Shown here: positions 50,851 to 60,540 of the stretch, piece after piece
Position numbering within the stretch: the stretch's first letter is position 1
How the letters are laid out: every line of letters begins with the position of its first letter
Assembly: GCA_037577475.1 (NCBI GenBank)
Contig: CM075189.1
Span: 17,027,839 to 17,091,838 of the forward strand
Length of the DNA stretch: 64,000 nt
DNA from: Chaunax sp. Z400
Taxonomy: Eukaryota > Chordata > Actinopteri > Lophiiformes > Chaunacidae
Direction: 5' to 3'
Program-made: the position numbers and the translations under genes
Notes under the pieces: generated by a model
Database searches by the model: none
Seen by the model: the letters and a program-made list of their open reading frames with translations, nothing else
What the model was told of the DNA's origin: nothing

Positions 50851-51954
50851 GTGTAGCAGGAGGAAAGAAGGGAAGCTACTGCTGTAAAAATTTAAAAATG
50901 CATCAGCAAAAGATGCAATTAAATCAAAAATATGCAAAAATATAGAATAAAAAGAAAATATTTAATTGCAGTCATTTTTTTTTTCTGCAAAGCTATCAAA
51001 TATGAAGATGTTCCTTTTTGGGCAGAAAGTATCAAAGGTTTAACATGAATATGCACAGTGAGCTTCACTCCAAAGGGACATTAATAATAAAGCTACACAT
51101 CAGGAATACAAGATCTGAGACACCAAGTGATGTAGGAGTCACATCACAGGCGTTAACAGTCTGTTTAAGTGATTAAAAAGCTGTTCTGTCTCTGCATCTC
51201 CCAAGCAACATAAGTTTTGTCATGAAGGAGAATCTCATTATTGATGACATTATGTGACATCAAAGCAGATGCCTCTTTGAGGAAATTATTCCCATTTAGA
51301 AAACTGGTTTTAATGGATAGACTGTCATCACTTCAGAGCAACTTCTCTGAGCATGAGGAGAAAAAGGCGGAGTGACAAACTCAATTAATCACACTCTGGC
51401 TTGCTCACCACAGGCTTTGTACCTGGATACTCATTATAGCTTGCTTCTTGATGTATGGAATAGAAATGGCACACCATATGTTTTGGATTTTGTGTAAGGC
51501 TCATCTATGTTTAGCTATTTGTCATGTTAATTGACTGTCCCCACTTTGTTGTGCTGATTTGGTCCTTTTAAAATCCACTTTTCAAGTCAAACCTGAATCT
51601 CTTTAATAGCATCGTGACTTGGAGCATTACGTCTCAGAGAAATATTTTGAAAGGCTGAGTAAGTTCGACAAATCATCAGAAACAAAACAATCACTGCACG
51701 CCTTTTGGGAACGCTGTTTTCACAAGTTAAAATAAAGAAGATCATTCAAATTGTTCAGGGATACAGTTAAATTATATTTGGCTGAAATGGATTAAACAAA
51801 ATTAAAAAGTAGGGAGAGGATATAAGAGACAGCTGTTTAGTTTTCAACCGGGGATATATTGCAAGATAATTAAAAGCAGTATGGAAGACAAAAGAGAGGA
51901 TATTGAATGTTTTTCTCCAATTTCTTTTCTGTCAAGTATTTCACACGCTTCCCT
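50851..51954. other. Unique DNA, no gene seen
   Basis: Nothing recognised apart from AT-rich sequence. Frames are short. Confidence 0.4.
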
Positions 51955-52250
51955 TTATCTGCATCCTGAGAGCTGCAGTGTCGATGTGAAACCCAGGTAA
52001 GACAGGCTCTCAACCGTGCACAAGCATCTGCTGCTTCTGCAGCTGCTCTCCACAACAGACACCAACAAACATGCTGCATTAGTGTCATTTGCCTCTATGA
52101 ATAATTCACATGTGCTGCATTTTATTTACATTTCAAATCATAATGCTTCCTCAGCTAAACATCTCTTTAAGCAGCTCCAAACCCTGGAAGGTTGTTTTCA
52201 AATTTATCTGATGTTTCTGAGTGCTCACCTTAAATCTTAGTCTGAGATCT
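51955..52250 (+). repeat. Duplicated block, copy A, part 1
   Basis: Aligns by eye with 56335-56768 in the same orientation. Shared words include 'gatgtgaaacc', 'aaacatgctg.attagtgtc', 'tgcctctat.aataat', 'atgtgctgcatttt' and 'acatctct.taagcagct.ca'. The order is collinear with short insertions in copy B. I see no protein in common; the similarity is at DNA level in non-coding sequence. Confidence 0.75.
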
Positions 52251-54479
52251 GTACGTAAGAGCATGATTTTGTGGCACCACAATTGAAACTGTGGTCGTGA
52301 AGGGACTTAATAAAGGAGCAGATTCACAGATTTTCCAATGAAAGAGAAATAGATGTAATTTTTTTCATTTTACGAGGCAGCTGAATTGATCAGACACAAA
52401 TTTTTATTCAAAGCAGATTAAAGACTGTCTGACACCTAATGGTTCAATCACTTTTTTAAAATTAGCAGTATATCACACTTTTACTGAATAAAGAATTCAA
52501 ATGCAATATGCAATTTTGATATATTGTCTTTGTTGGATTAAAACGTGTAATGATGTTATTTAATTTATACATTTTGAGCTTTCAGACATGCTTCTATGTC
52601 TCTTTTAATGGCTACAATATTACATCACATGTAAAACATGTAAAACCAGCATTTACTTTTTGAGGGAGGATTTCAAGATATATAGCGTGAGAATAATATG
52701 TTAATTGTGTATTTTAATTAAAATCGAACTGTGTTTGACAAACTCCAGTTATTTAAATTTTTACTGCTTAGTCTTAGTCTGGAGTGCAGATAATGTCTCC
52801 GACATAACAAATGCACGTTGAAGTGGAGATAATCCGGCCTTGGTAAAACTGAGGCGATAAACCACAGCTACTCCTCCATGCAAAACCCTGGAGATCCCTG
52901 TCAGATTGGATTTGTGTGAGACCATCAGGCTGTAACATAAGGAGGTGAGCATCTTTTATGTGCATCATGCCCACAATAGGGCTCTGATCCACCTTGTATA
53001 AGCTATGCCGGTGGCACGTATCTCTTGCTCTGCTCCTAAATAATTAAAAGCACTTAGTGTGTCGGCATCATCGGGGACTCTGTCCATGTGTTTGACCTGC
53101 CTGATGGGGTCAGAAGAAGACAATTCAAGGCTCTCTAGGAATCACTGAGAAGTCTTTGTGAGACGTGTCTCCCAGGGCTGTGACAGAAAATATTTTTGAA
53201 CCTATTTTTACGGGAGGAATATGAACATTGGGGCCAGCAGCGTTGTTCCCTCAATCAATTCAAAACAGTCTTTTACAAGTTTTATCAGTTATATTTTACT
53301 AATCCTGCCAGACAGAATCTGATTTTTCTTTTCTCCATCTACACTGGGAGGCTAAAAAGGTTAGCTACAGCATAGCAGCCCTGGGTTATTGGGTGGGTGA
53401 TGCTTGAGTCCTCGAGGCAGGGGCATTATCTTTTGGTTAACTACAGTATGAATCAATGCTTCACATACTTCCACATACTTTCTTTTCAAGACAGGAATTT
53501 GTAACAATCATTTGACACTGAAACCAGGGACACAGGATTGAACCAGAGAGCACGCAGAGAGAGCGCACACTTCTGCCAACACCATTATTACTCTAACCTG
53601 AACAAATGGAAAGCAGTTTTCTCACTCAAGAGCCCTTTCTGCTATTTTTTGTCAGTATTCAAACTGGTATATTCATAAGTGCAGAATGTGTGCATTCCAT
53701 CCATTACTTGATGTATCATTGAGCTCTGGTGGGCATCAAACCAGTGCCTGTTTTCTTTCAGCATGCATCTGTGTAAGTCTTGAGAACTGTCCAGAAAGGA
53801 TCAATAGTTTTGACCGTATTTCAGACATTAATCACTCGGCACCCCAGTTACAGTTGTACGGCTGAACGGAGAGCTGGCTCTGAAGACAGTGATGGCCAAA
53901 TCAAGGTCAAAGTCAGTGGGGAATGAATGGATGCTTCAGGAGCCCTTACATACTCCTGACTCCTTGCATTTGGTGTTACAGAGCACAAACAAAAAGATCT
54001 ACACCGTAACTGGAGGTGGGTGTTAAAATCCTTCATCTCAGTATTTGTAATTACATATTGCTGCATTGATATGACACAGTGCTATTTTCTTATTCAATTA
54101 AGTAAACTCTTCATGGGTGAGAATATCTTATTAATTCGGCAAATTAAATACGTCAAAAAAATCAAAATACTTCATCACATTGATGCGAGATAATTAGTTA
54201 TTGAATAATTGCTTATTGATTCGCTTATTGACTTCAACGCCTTCGCACATCAAGAGAAATTACAGGGATAATGACTGCAGCATATCGGTGAACAGGTCGT
54301 AATTGTTTCACTGTGCGCATCGTCCCATCATCACCTGGTAATGATGAGAGAGTCTTTCTGCTCCCCCTTCACACTAAATTTAGTGGCATGCTTATTCAGC
54401 AGATTACAGCACTACACTACAGTGTAGATTTGCAGCAAAGCATTGTGACCCATCCCACCTGCTCTAATTCTGGTGCCGT
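52251..54479. other. Sequence present in copy A but missing from copy B
   Basis: About 2.2 kb lying between the two parts of copy A. In copy B the corresponding parts are adjacent (around 56768). It holds no recognised repeat or gene. Either copy B deleted it or copy A gained it. Confidence 0.5.
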
Positions 54480-55615
54480 ATCGATTCACTAAGCTGTTTG
54501 TGGACAGATTCTGTGCAATTGGCGCTTCAACTCCCCCACCACCACCACCATTGCCTGTGATAAGAGGTTTCTCTGTTTTGCTGATTGGTTGATGGGGGTT
54601 GAAGATTACCTTTCCCCTCGGAGTGCAGACCAGGCACTGAGCAGCTTTTGACATTTGATTTGGAGGTGAATTTTCTATACTGTCGTGAGCTTTATGTTGT
54701 TTTGTTACTTCTTGCTGAAGAGGATGAAGAAATCTATCTTCATCCAACAGAACACTCTATCAGCTTGGTCTTCATTCTTGGAAGCTCTTGATAAAAGACT
54801 TACGAGAACGAGTGACTCAACCCTAAATGAAGTCTTCACTTTCAGCAGTGACACATAACATGACCCTATGTCTGTTACATGCAGGTTATTGTCCTTGAGA
54901 GAAAATGACAGGTGAGAAATTGTGACATTTTAGGGACGAAAAATCGAACAGATTGTATTGAAGCTTTAAAGCTGTATAGGAGCTATTTAACTCCTCCTCA
55001 GGGTTAGGTGTATTTATATTAATTAACTATTTGACATGGATGTCAATTTCCATGTGTGTTTATAAATCTTTTTAAACTTCTTTCCCTTTTTTTGCTGTTG
55101 ACAAATCATAAATAACATTGTGTTTTTTTTTTAATTCTCTTCCCATAGTTAACCAATTTTCCATTTTTGTAGTCCCTGCAGAATAGTCACACTATACAAA
55201 CATGTCCATCCTCATCCTCAGGTGGATTAGGACTACATTTGGCCTTCATTTCTATTTTTGTCAAATCTTTAAGAAATGTGTGTTTTTATGGGTTGTTTTT
55301 TTTCAGGTTTTGTCATTAATGCATGAGCAGAGCTCTGAACAGACAAGCCAAACTGCATTTTAACTAGGAATCACACACAGACAGAGTGAAAATATAGAGC
55401 ACGCCACTCAGGTCCAAAGTCCCAGCATCCCTCTTGTGTTCAACTCCTCCGGGCAGATTCATTCATGCCCAACGATAACTTTGTACGCAACAAAATGCTA
55501 ATGTGTCACCACGGTGTGTTTTAAATAAAACGACATGCCTGTGCCATAAATCACAGGGGAGTATATGTATTTTATCCACAGCTCAGGAGTGAAGTGTTTT
55601 ACATACAGTTCAGGG
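54480..55615 (+). repeat. Duplicated block, copy A, part 2
   Basis: Collinear with about 56768-57935. Shared words include 'gtgataagag.tttct', 'gagtgcaga', 'ttg.aggtgaatt', 'ctttttaaacttctttc' (55069-55085), 'tttaaagctgta', 'ggtcttcatttctattttt'-like 'ggccttcatttctatttttg' (55241-55260), 'gaacagacaagccaaactg' (55337-55355), 'gcaacaaaat', 'aatgtgtc.c.ac' and 'tcacaggggagtatatg'. A (CCA)n run at 54531-54551 is specific to this copy. Similarity ends near 55615. Confidence 0.75.
54531..54551. repeat. (CCA)n short tract
   Basis: Short run 'ccccaccaccaccaccatt' within copy A; not present in copy B. It creates the glycine run in the minus-strand frame 54412-54747. Confidence 0.6.
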
Positions 55616-56334
55616 TGAAGAGGTGACAAGATTAAATTAGACATTTAGCAGATCTCAAACACAGTCAACAACAACCACAAGATGCAGCTCAAACCTGTGA
55701 AAAGGAACCAGCAGCTGAGAATGAAAACCTCTTAAAATGTATCTGAAGTGCTTTTGTTGTTGAGGGCAGTTGTAGAAATGGGATAAAATAGATTCAGAGT
55801 TGTTTAAATGGATTTCATGTAATTGTGAGGGGTAAGGTATATCTATAGGAGAAATAGACTCGGATCTGCCATTATGGAAAATCATATTTTGCTGATGACT
55901 CATACACTACTGATGATAAACACATGATTCCAGATGCTAGGAATAGCTTTACAGGGTGAAACAACTAGGTGGTATTACTTAATTTGGCATAAGGCAGATC
56001 TGAGTAAAGCGGCATTATCATGGCCTAATGATACAACAATTGACTGAAAATGAGGTATGTACTGTCTGAGTGCTTTGTAGTTTGTCAAACATTAATTTTC
56101 CTTTACCTGGCCAATGAAAGTCCTGTGAATGAAACAGTTTGAAAAAAGAAAAGTCATTAAAATGTAAACTTTGCAAGTTCAAACTGTTCTGTTTAAAGTG
56201 GTTAAAGTTCAGGAAGGTAGCAAAAAAACCTCAGATTATTACTTTCAGTCTGCAGTTTTGTTATCGGTTCTGAATTCTCACCAGCTGATTTTAGATGCAG
56301 GCTTCTTTGCTCCCTTGTTTGTTCTTGATGCACT
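55616..56334. other. Spacer between duplicate copies
   Basis: About 0.7 kb with no recognised repeat or gene. It has no counterpart that I could find after the second copy. Confidence 0.4.
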
Positions 56335-57935
56335 CTCTCCCAATGTTCCAGCAGCTTGGATGTGAAACCGTGTGAAATGTGAAAGTGTGGCAGGCTCACA
56401 ACTGTGCGTGCATCTATTGCCTGCTGTACAGATTCAGATGCTGAGATCCTACTTTCCACCACCAAACATGCTGTATTAGTGTCGCCTGGCAGAGGAAAGA
56501 GGGGGAATCTTTCACTGCCTCTATCAATAATGAATATGTGCTGCATTTTTTTATTTTCAAAATGCAATGGTTCCTCTGCTAAACCTCAAGCCACGGCCCA
56601 AAACATCTCTGTAAGCAGCTTCAAAATTTAAAATCCACCTCCACACAAATAACAGTATGAAGAATTCTGTTTTGCTTGCTATGTTTGACCTTCACACAGT
56701 TTGACACTAGAAGGCTGTTTTAAATTCTGTTGGAGGGGGAAGTTCGTCTGCTCTCACCTTCAGTCTGGTTCAACAAGGCTTTTTGTGTGCAGATTCTGTT
56801 GCCATTTCAAACCAGAAACATTTTTATCACCCACTAAAACTGCTTGTGATAAGAGATTTCTATATGTGAGAGGCTGGTTGGTGAGGCTAAAGGTTCTCCT
56901 CAGAGTGCAGAGCTTTAGTGTCTTTTGGCTGAAGATTTTGAGGTGAATTATATGTTCCGACAGAGGCTTGATGTCTGAACGGTGAATGTGTTGTAGCAAA
57001 CAAATGCAAGCAGCTGTGAGAGAAATAGGAACCTAAAAATTAATGACATGTTCTAGGGGCAAAACATCACATTTAATGTAGCGAAGAGGTTTTAAAGCTG
57101 TAGTTGTTTTGCTGTTATACATGTCTATGACCTATTGAACACCTTCTCAGGATAGGATGCATTTATAGTAGTAACAATTTCAATCTGTGTGTCCACAGCT
57201 GCATGTATTCATAGACCCTTTTAAACTTCTTTCACTTTTTACCGTCTCAAAATCCATATTTGACATCGATTGGATTTGTCATCAATGCTCTCCAGAGCTC
57301 AAACCAATTTATTATCATTTATGTAATCCTTGCAGAATAGGAAAAAAAACTACATACTGTATGTAATAATCCCACAGTACACGATGTTTCCATTGTTTGG
57401 TCATTTCAATCTGTGGAAAAGCTCTGAAGAAGACAGGCTAATGCAATCAAACATTGTTTTATTTCATAAAACATTAAGGCCATCATGTGATTAAATTTTA
57501 CCCATCATAGTCAGTGGGAATTATCCAGTAGCGAAGACGGCATTTGGTCTTTATTTCTATTTTTATTTAATCTCTGTAGAACTTTTCGTTTTGAAGTAAA
57601 CAGCCACAGTGGACGGATTTTCTTTCCAGTTTTGTTTTGGTCTCCTTTTGACCTGAGGTCATGCAGTGGAAACAAAACTCTTCACAGACAAGCCCAACTG
57701 AATTTTAACTCAGAATGGCTACAGACTGAGTGAAAACAGTGAATACCAATCAGTCCCAACATCCCCCATGTTCATATGATTCATTCTTGTCGAACTAGAA
57801 CGTTGAAAGCAACAAAATATCAATGTGTCTCGACAGTATGTTTTCAATAACCTGCAGATCTCTGTACTCACAGGAGTACATGTGTGTTAACGTTTTCACA
57901 GCTGATCTGTTTGTAACATTTCTGTTCGGAACTTG
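56335..57935 (+). repeat. Duplicated block, copy B
   Basis: Contains in order the counterparts of 51955-52250 and 54480-55615, without the 2.2 kb that separates them in copy A. Identity looks moderate with many small indels, so the duplication is old. No shared open frame is preserved, arguing against a duplicated exon. Copy B ends about 30 bp before the Tc1-like element at 57968. Confidence 0.75.
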
Positions 57936-57967
57936 GTGGTTTTTGTTTGTCCTTTGTGCTGTTTATA

Positions 57968-59440
57968 CACTCATCAGAAACACAGATGCAACTCTTTTGT
58001 CTTTGCTCCCATTTTTCACGAGTCGAAGACTTTGTTTATGCACACGAAAGGCTTATTTTCTCCTCAAATTTTGCTCACAGGTTTGTTTAAATCCATGTCA
58101 GTGAGCAGTCGCCCTTGATCAAAATAATCCGACCACCTGACCGGTGTAGCATAACAAGATGCTGTAAATTGTAAAGGAGGTTATATCTCCACATCTAAAC
58201 AACAGCAGCATTATAGCACAGGTGTGCATTGGCTGCCCTCAATAAAATGCCACTCTAAAATGTACAGTTTAAAAAAAAGTATTTTACTGGGTACAATATC
58301 AATCTCTCATAGGGCGGATATAAATATTGCATTTTTTGAAGACCAGTCAGTATCTGGTGTGACCACCATTTGTTTGTTGCAGAGTGACACATCTTCTTCA
58401 CATGGAGTTGATCAGGTTGTTGATTGTGGCCTGTTTCATGTTGGTCCACTCCTCCTCAATGGCAACGTGAAGTTGCTGCATAATTGGCAGGAGCTGGAAC
58501 GCGCTGTCGTACACGCCGATCCAGAGCAACCCAAAAGATGCTCAATGGTTGCCATGTGTGGTGAGTTTGCGGGTCATGCAAGAAGTGGGTTGGTTTCAGC
58601 TTGCAGGAATTGTGTACAGATCCTTGCAACGGGGGGGCCGTGCATTATCATGCTGCAACAAGAGGTGATGGTGGTGGACAAATGAAACAATCTTGTGTTC
58701 ATTCAAATTACCATCAACAAAATGCACCTGTGTTCTTTGCCTACCCATACCACAACCCCATCGCCACCACGAGCCACTCTTTTCACAACATTGGCATCTG
58801 CAAACCACTCGCCCATGACGCCATACGTCAGGGAGGAGAACTCTTCTGCAGTCAGGTTAAGACCCCAGTGAGTGCGATGAGCATGGAGGTGAACTTCTAT
58901 GAGATGGTTTCTGACAGTTTGCGCTCAGATTCTTTGGTTATGCAAACCAACTGTTGCCTCAGCTGTCTGGGCGGCTGGTCTCTGACGAACTTGCAGGTGG
59001 AGAAGCCAGATGTGGCGCTGTCGTTGTGAAGCTGCCTGAATGTGCTTCCAAAATCTTGGAGAGGACACTGAAGGCAGCTTATGGTAGAGACATGAGCATT
59101 CAGTTCATGGGCAACAGCTGTGGTGGACATCCCTCTAAGTCAGCATGCCAATTGTACGTCCCCTCGAAATTTGTGACATCTGTGGCGTCATATTGTGTGA
59201 TAAAACTGCACATTTCAGAGTGGCCTTTAATTGTGACCATCCAAACACACTGTGCAATAATATTGTTCTTCAATCAGCATCTTGATATGCTACGCCTGTA
59301 AGTGGGATGGATTATCTCCACCAAGGGCAAATGCTCACAAACGCGGATTTAAACAAATTTGTGAACAAAATTTGCGGGGGAATAAAGCTTTTGTGTGCAT
59401 AGACAAAGTCATATTTCAGTTTTGTGCTTTAAGCAATTTT
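57968..59440 (-). mobile_element. Degenerate Tc1/mariner-family DNA transposon
   Basis: Cut-and-paste element of the Tc1 type, decayed. The left end follows TA dinucleotides (57964-57967) and starts 'cactcatcagaaacacagat'. It has long inverted repeats: 58213-58270 ('cacaggtgtgcat...aataaaatgccactctaaaatgtacagttt' region) is the inverse of 59203-59258, and 58031-58160 is the inverse of roughly 59280-59410 ('ataatcc.accacctgac.ggtgt.gcata', 'ttgctcaca', 'gcttattttctcc'). The right end is eroded and set only approximately. The transposase pseudogene lies between the arms on the minus strand. The arrangement (TA target, long repeats, single transposase) fits the teleost Tc1-like families. About 1.47 kb compared with roughly 1.5-1.6 kb for intact relatives. 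Confidence 0.9.
58347..59191 (-). pseudogene. Tc1-like transposase pseudogene
   Basis: Once encoded the transposase that binds the inverted repeats and cuts and pastes the element at TA sites. The start is placed at 59191 because the frame there reads MTPQMSQ...GMLT, like the N-terminus of fish Tc1 transposases. A stop and frameshift follow at once. The helix-turn-helix region continues as STTAVAHELNAHVSTISCLQ (59127-59068) and a second DNA-binding part follows. Of the catalytic DDE triad, the second aspartate is present in QHDNARP and the glutamate in a TIEH motif. The segment with the first aspartate (usually TDESRF) is missing: near 58832 about 150 bp is lost, and a smaller loss lies near 58690. 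The C-terminal GGHTRY and stop (58347) remain, with an in-frame stop just upstream (NSM*RRC). Length 845 bp against about 1020 bp expected. It cannot produce an active enzyme. Confidence 0.9.
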
Positions 59441-60085
59441 GAAAGGTGCCACATACCATCAAAAACATAAAACAAAGACACGTTTAAATCCAAGGCCAAT
59501 AATGATCTGAAAGTAATTTAAAGTATTAAATGCTGGAATGTGAAAATGTGTTACACCTCACCTTGGGGTAAAGCAGAAGTTTGATATGTATTTCCTCAGA
59601 CGATGTGGTTGACCCTGGCAGAGGTGCCTCAACTCCTTCCTTTGCCCCGGAGGTAGGATGAGCGCACAACAGGATCTCAGTTCTAAAAGCCTCTGTTCAT
59701 CCTCACAAACACAAGTTAAATCATCACAGCCAAAATTTCTAAATCATTACAACAACGTTATTTGTTTTGCTGCTATAATGCCGCAGATAATTTGAGAACA
59801 GGTAGAGCTTCCTTATAATGGAAGAACAGGCACTTCTTAGATTTACTTGCCACCCTATCTGTTGTCAGCCTCAGGAGAAATTCTTGTCTGCTCTAGTATA
59901 AAATGGCAGTTTTAAATATTATCCAACACAGACTTATCTCTTCATGGTCACGCTGTAGAAGCTGTTGAAGTCCACTGGGTATGGAAAATAAATTTACTGT
60001 GACACTGTGGATCAGACATAGTCTGGCTTGTAAAACATCATCATGAAGCTAAAGACAGCTAAAGACAGCAATGTTAACGCTTTAC
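59441..60085. other. Unique DNA, no gene seen
   Basis: No counterpart of the duplicated block could be found here, and no repeat is recognised. A small direct repeat 'gctaaagacagctaaagaca' lies at 60049-60068. Confidence 0.4.
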
Positions 60086-60245
60086 TCAGGATTAGTGCTG
60101 CACCTACGGTATGAATTGTTTTCATTATCGATGAATCTGATGATTTTTCTTCGTTAATTTGACAAATTATTTAGTGTATAAAATGTTGGAGATAAGTAAA
60201 AATGCCTTTCACAATGTCCACCAGCCTAAAATGGCCTAAAAATCA
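60086..60245 (+). repeat. Dispersed teleost repeat (family C), 5' part
   Basis: Begins 'agtgctgcacctacggtatg' and continues 'gttttcattatcgatgaatc', 'tgatgatttttcttcgttaa' and 'aaaatgttggagataagtaa'. These match the conserved start of a common teleost repeat; its inverse copy is at 20795-21122. The copy is cut short at about 60245, where a SINE begins. Confidence 0.6.
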
Positions 60246-60251
60246 AATAAA

Positions 60252-60540
60252 ACAGAGGGGATGGATGGTGGAGTGGATAACACTGTCTTATCTCACAGCA
60301 GAGAGCTTCTTCGAATCCACACCTAAGGCCTTTCAGTGTTGAGCTTGCATGTTTGGGTTTCCCCAGGTGCCCCTGGTTTCCTCCTTCAGTCAAAAAGCAT
60401 GTAATATTTAGGTGAATTAGTGACTCTAAGCTGCCTATGGGTGCAAATGTTTGTCGGCCCTTGCAATGAACTGTTATTTCTTGTTGATTCTGACAGCCAG
60501 TGTGGATAAACCCAGCATGGGCAGCACCACGCTCCTGTCA
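60252..60540 (+). mobile_element. tRNA-derived SINE (family 1), degraded copy
   Basis: The head 'gatggtggagtggataacac' resembles an A-box region and 'cttcgaatccac' (60312-60323) a B box. The body words 'gtttccccaggtgcccctgg', 'tttcctccttcagtcaaaaa', 'gtgaattagtgactctaagc' and 'tgcctatgggtgcaaatg' follow in the order seen at 16074-16420. It is more diverged than the 16- and 18-kb copies and its tail is not clear. Confidence 0.65.

Noticed and set aside
58224..58685. 153-codon plus-strand open frame
   Set aside because: Antisense of the Tc1 transposase pseudogene; the minus strand holds the recognisable transposase motifs.
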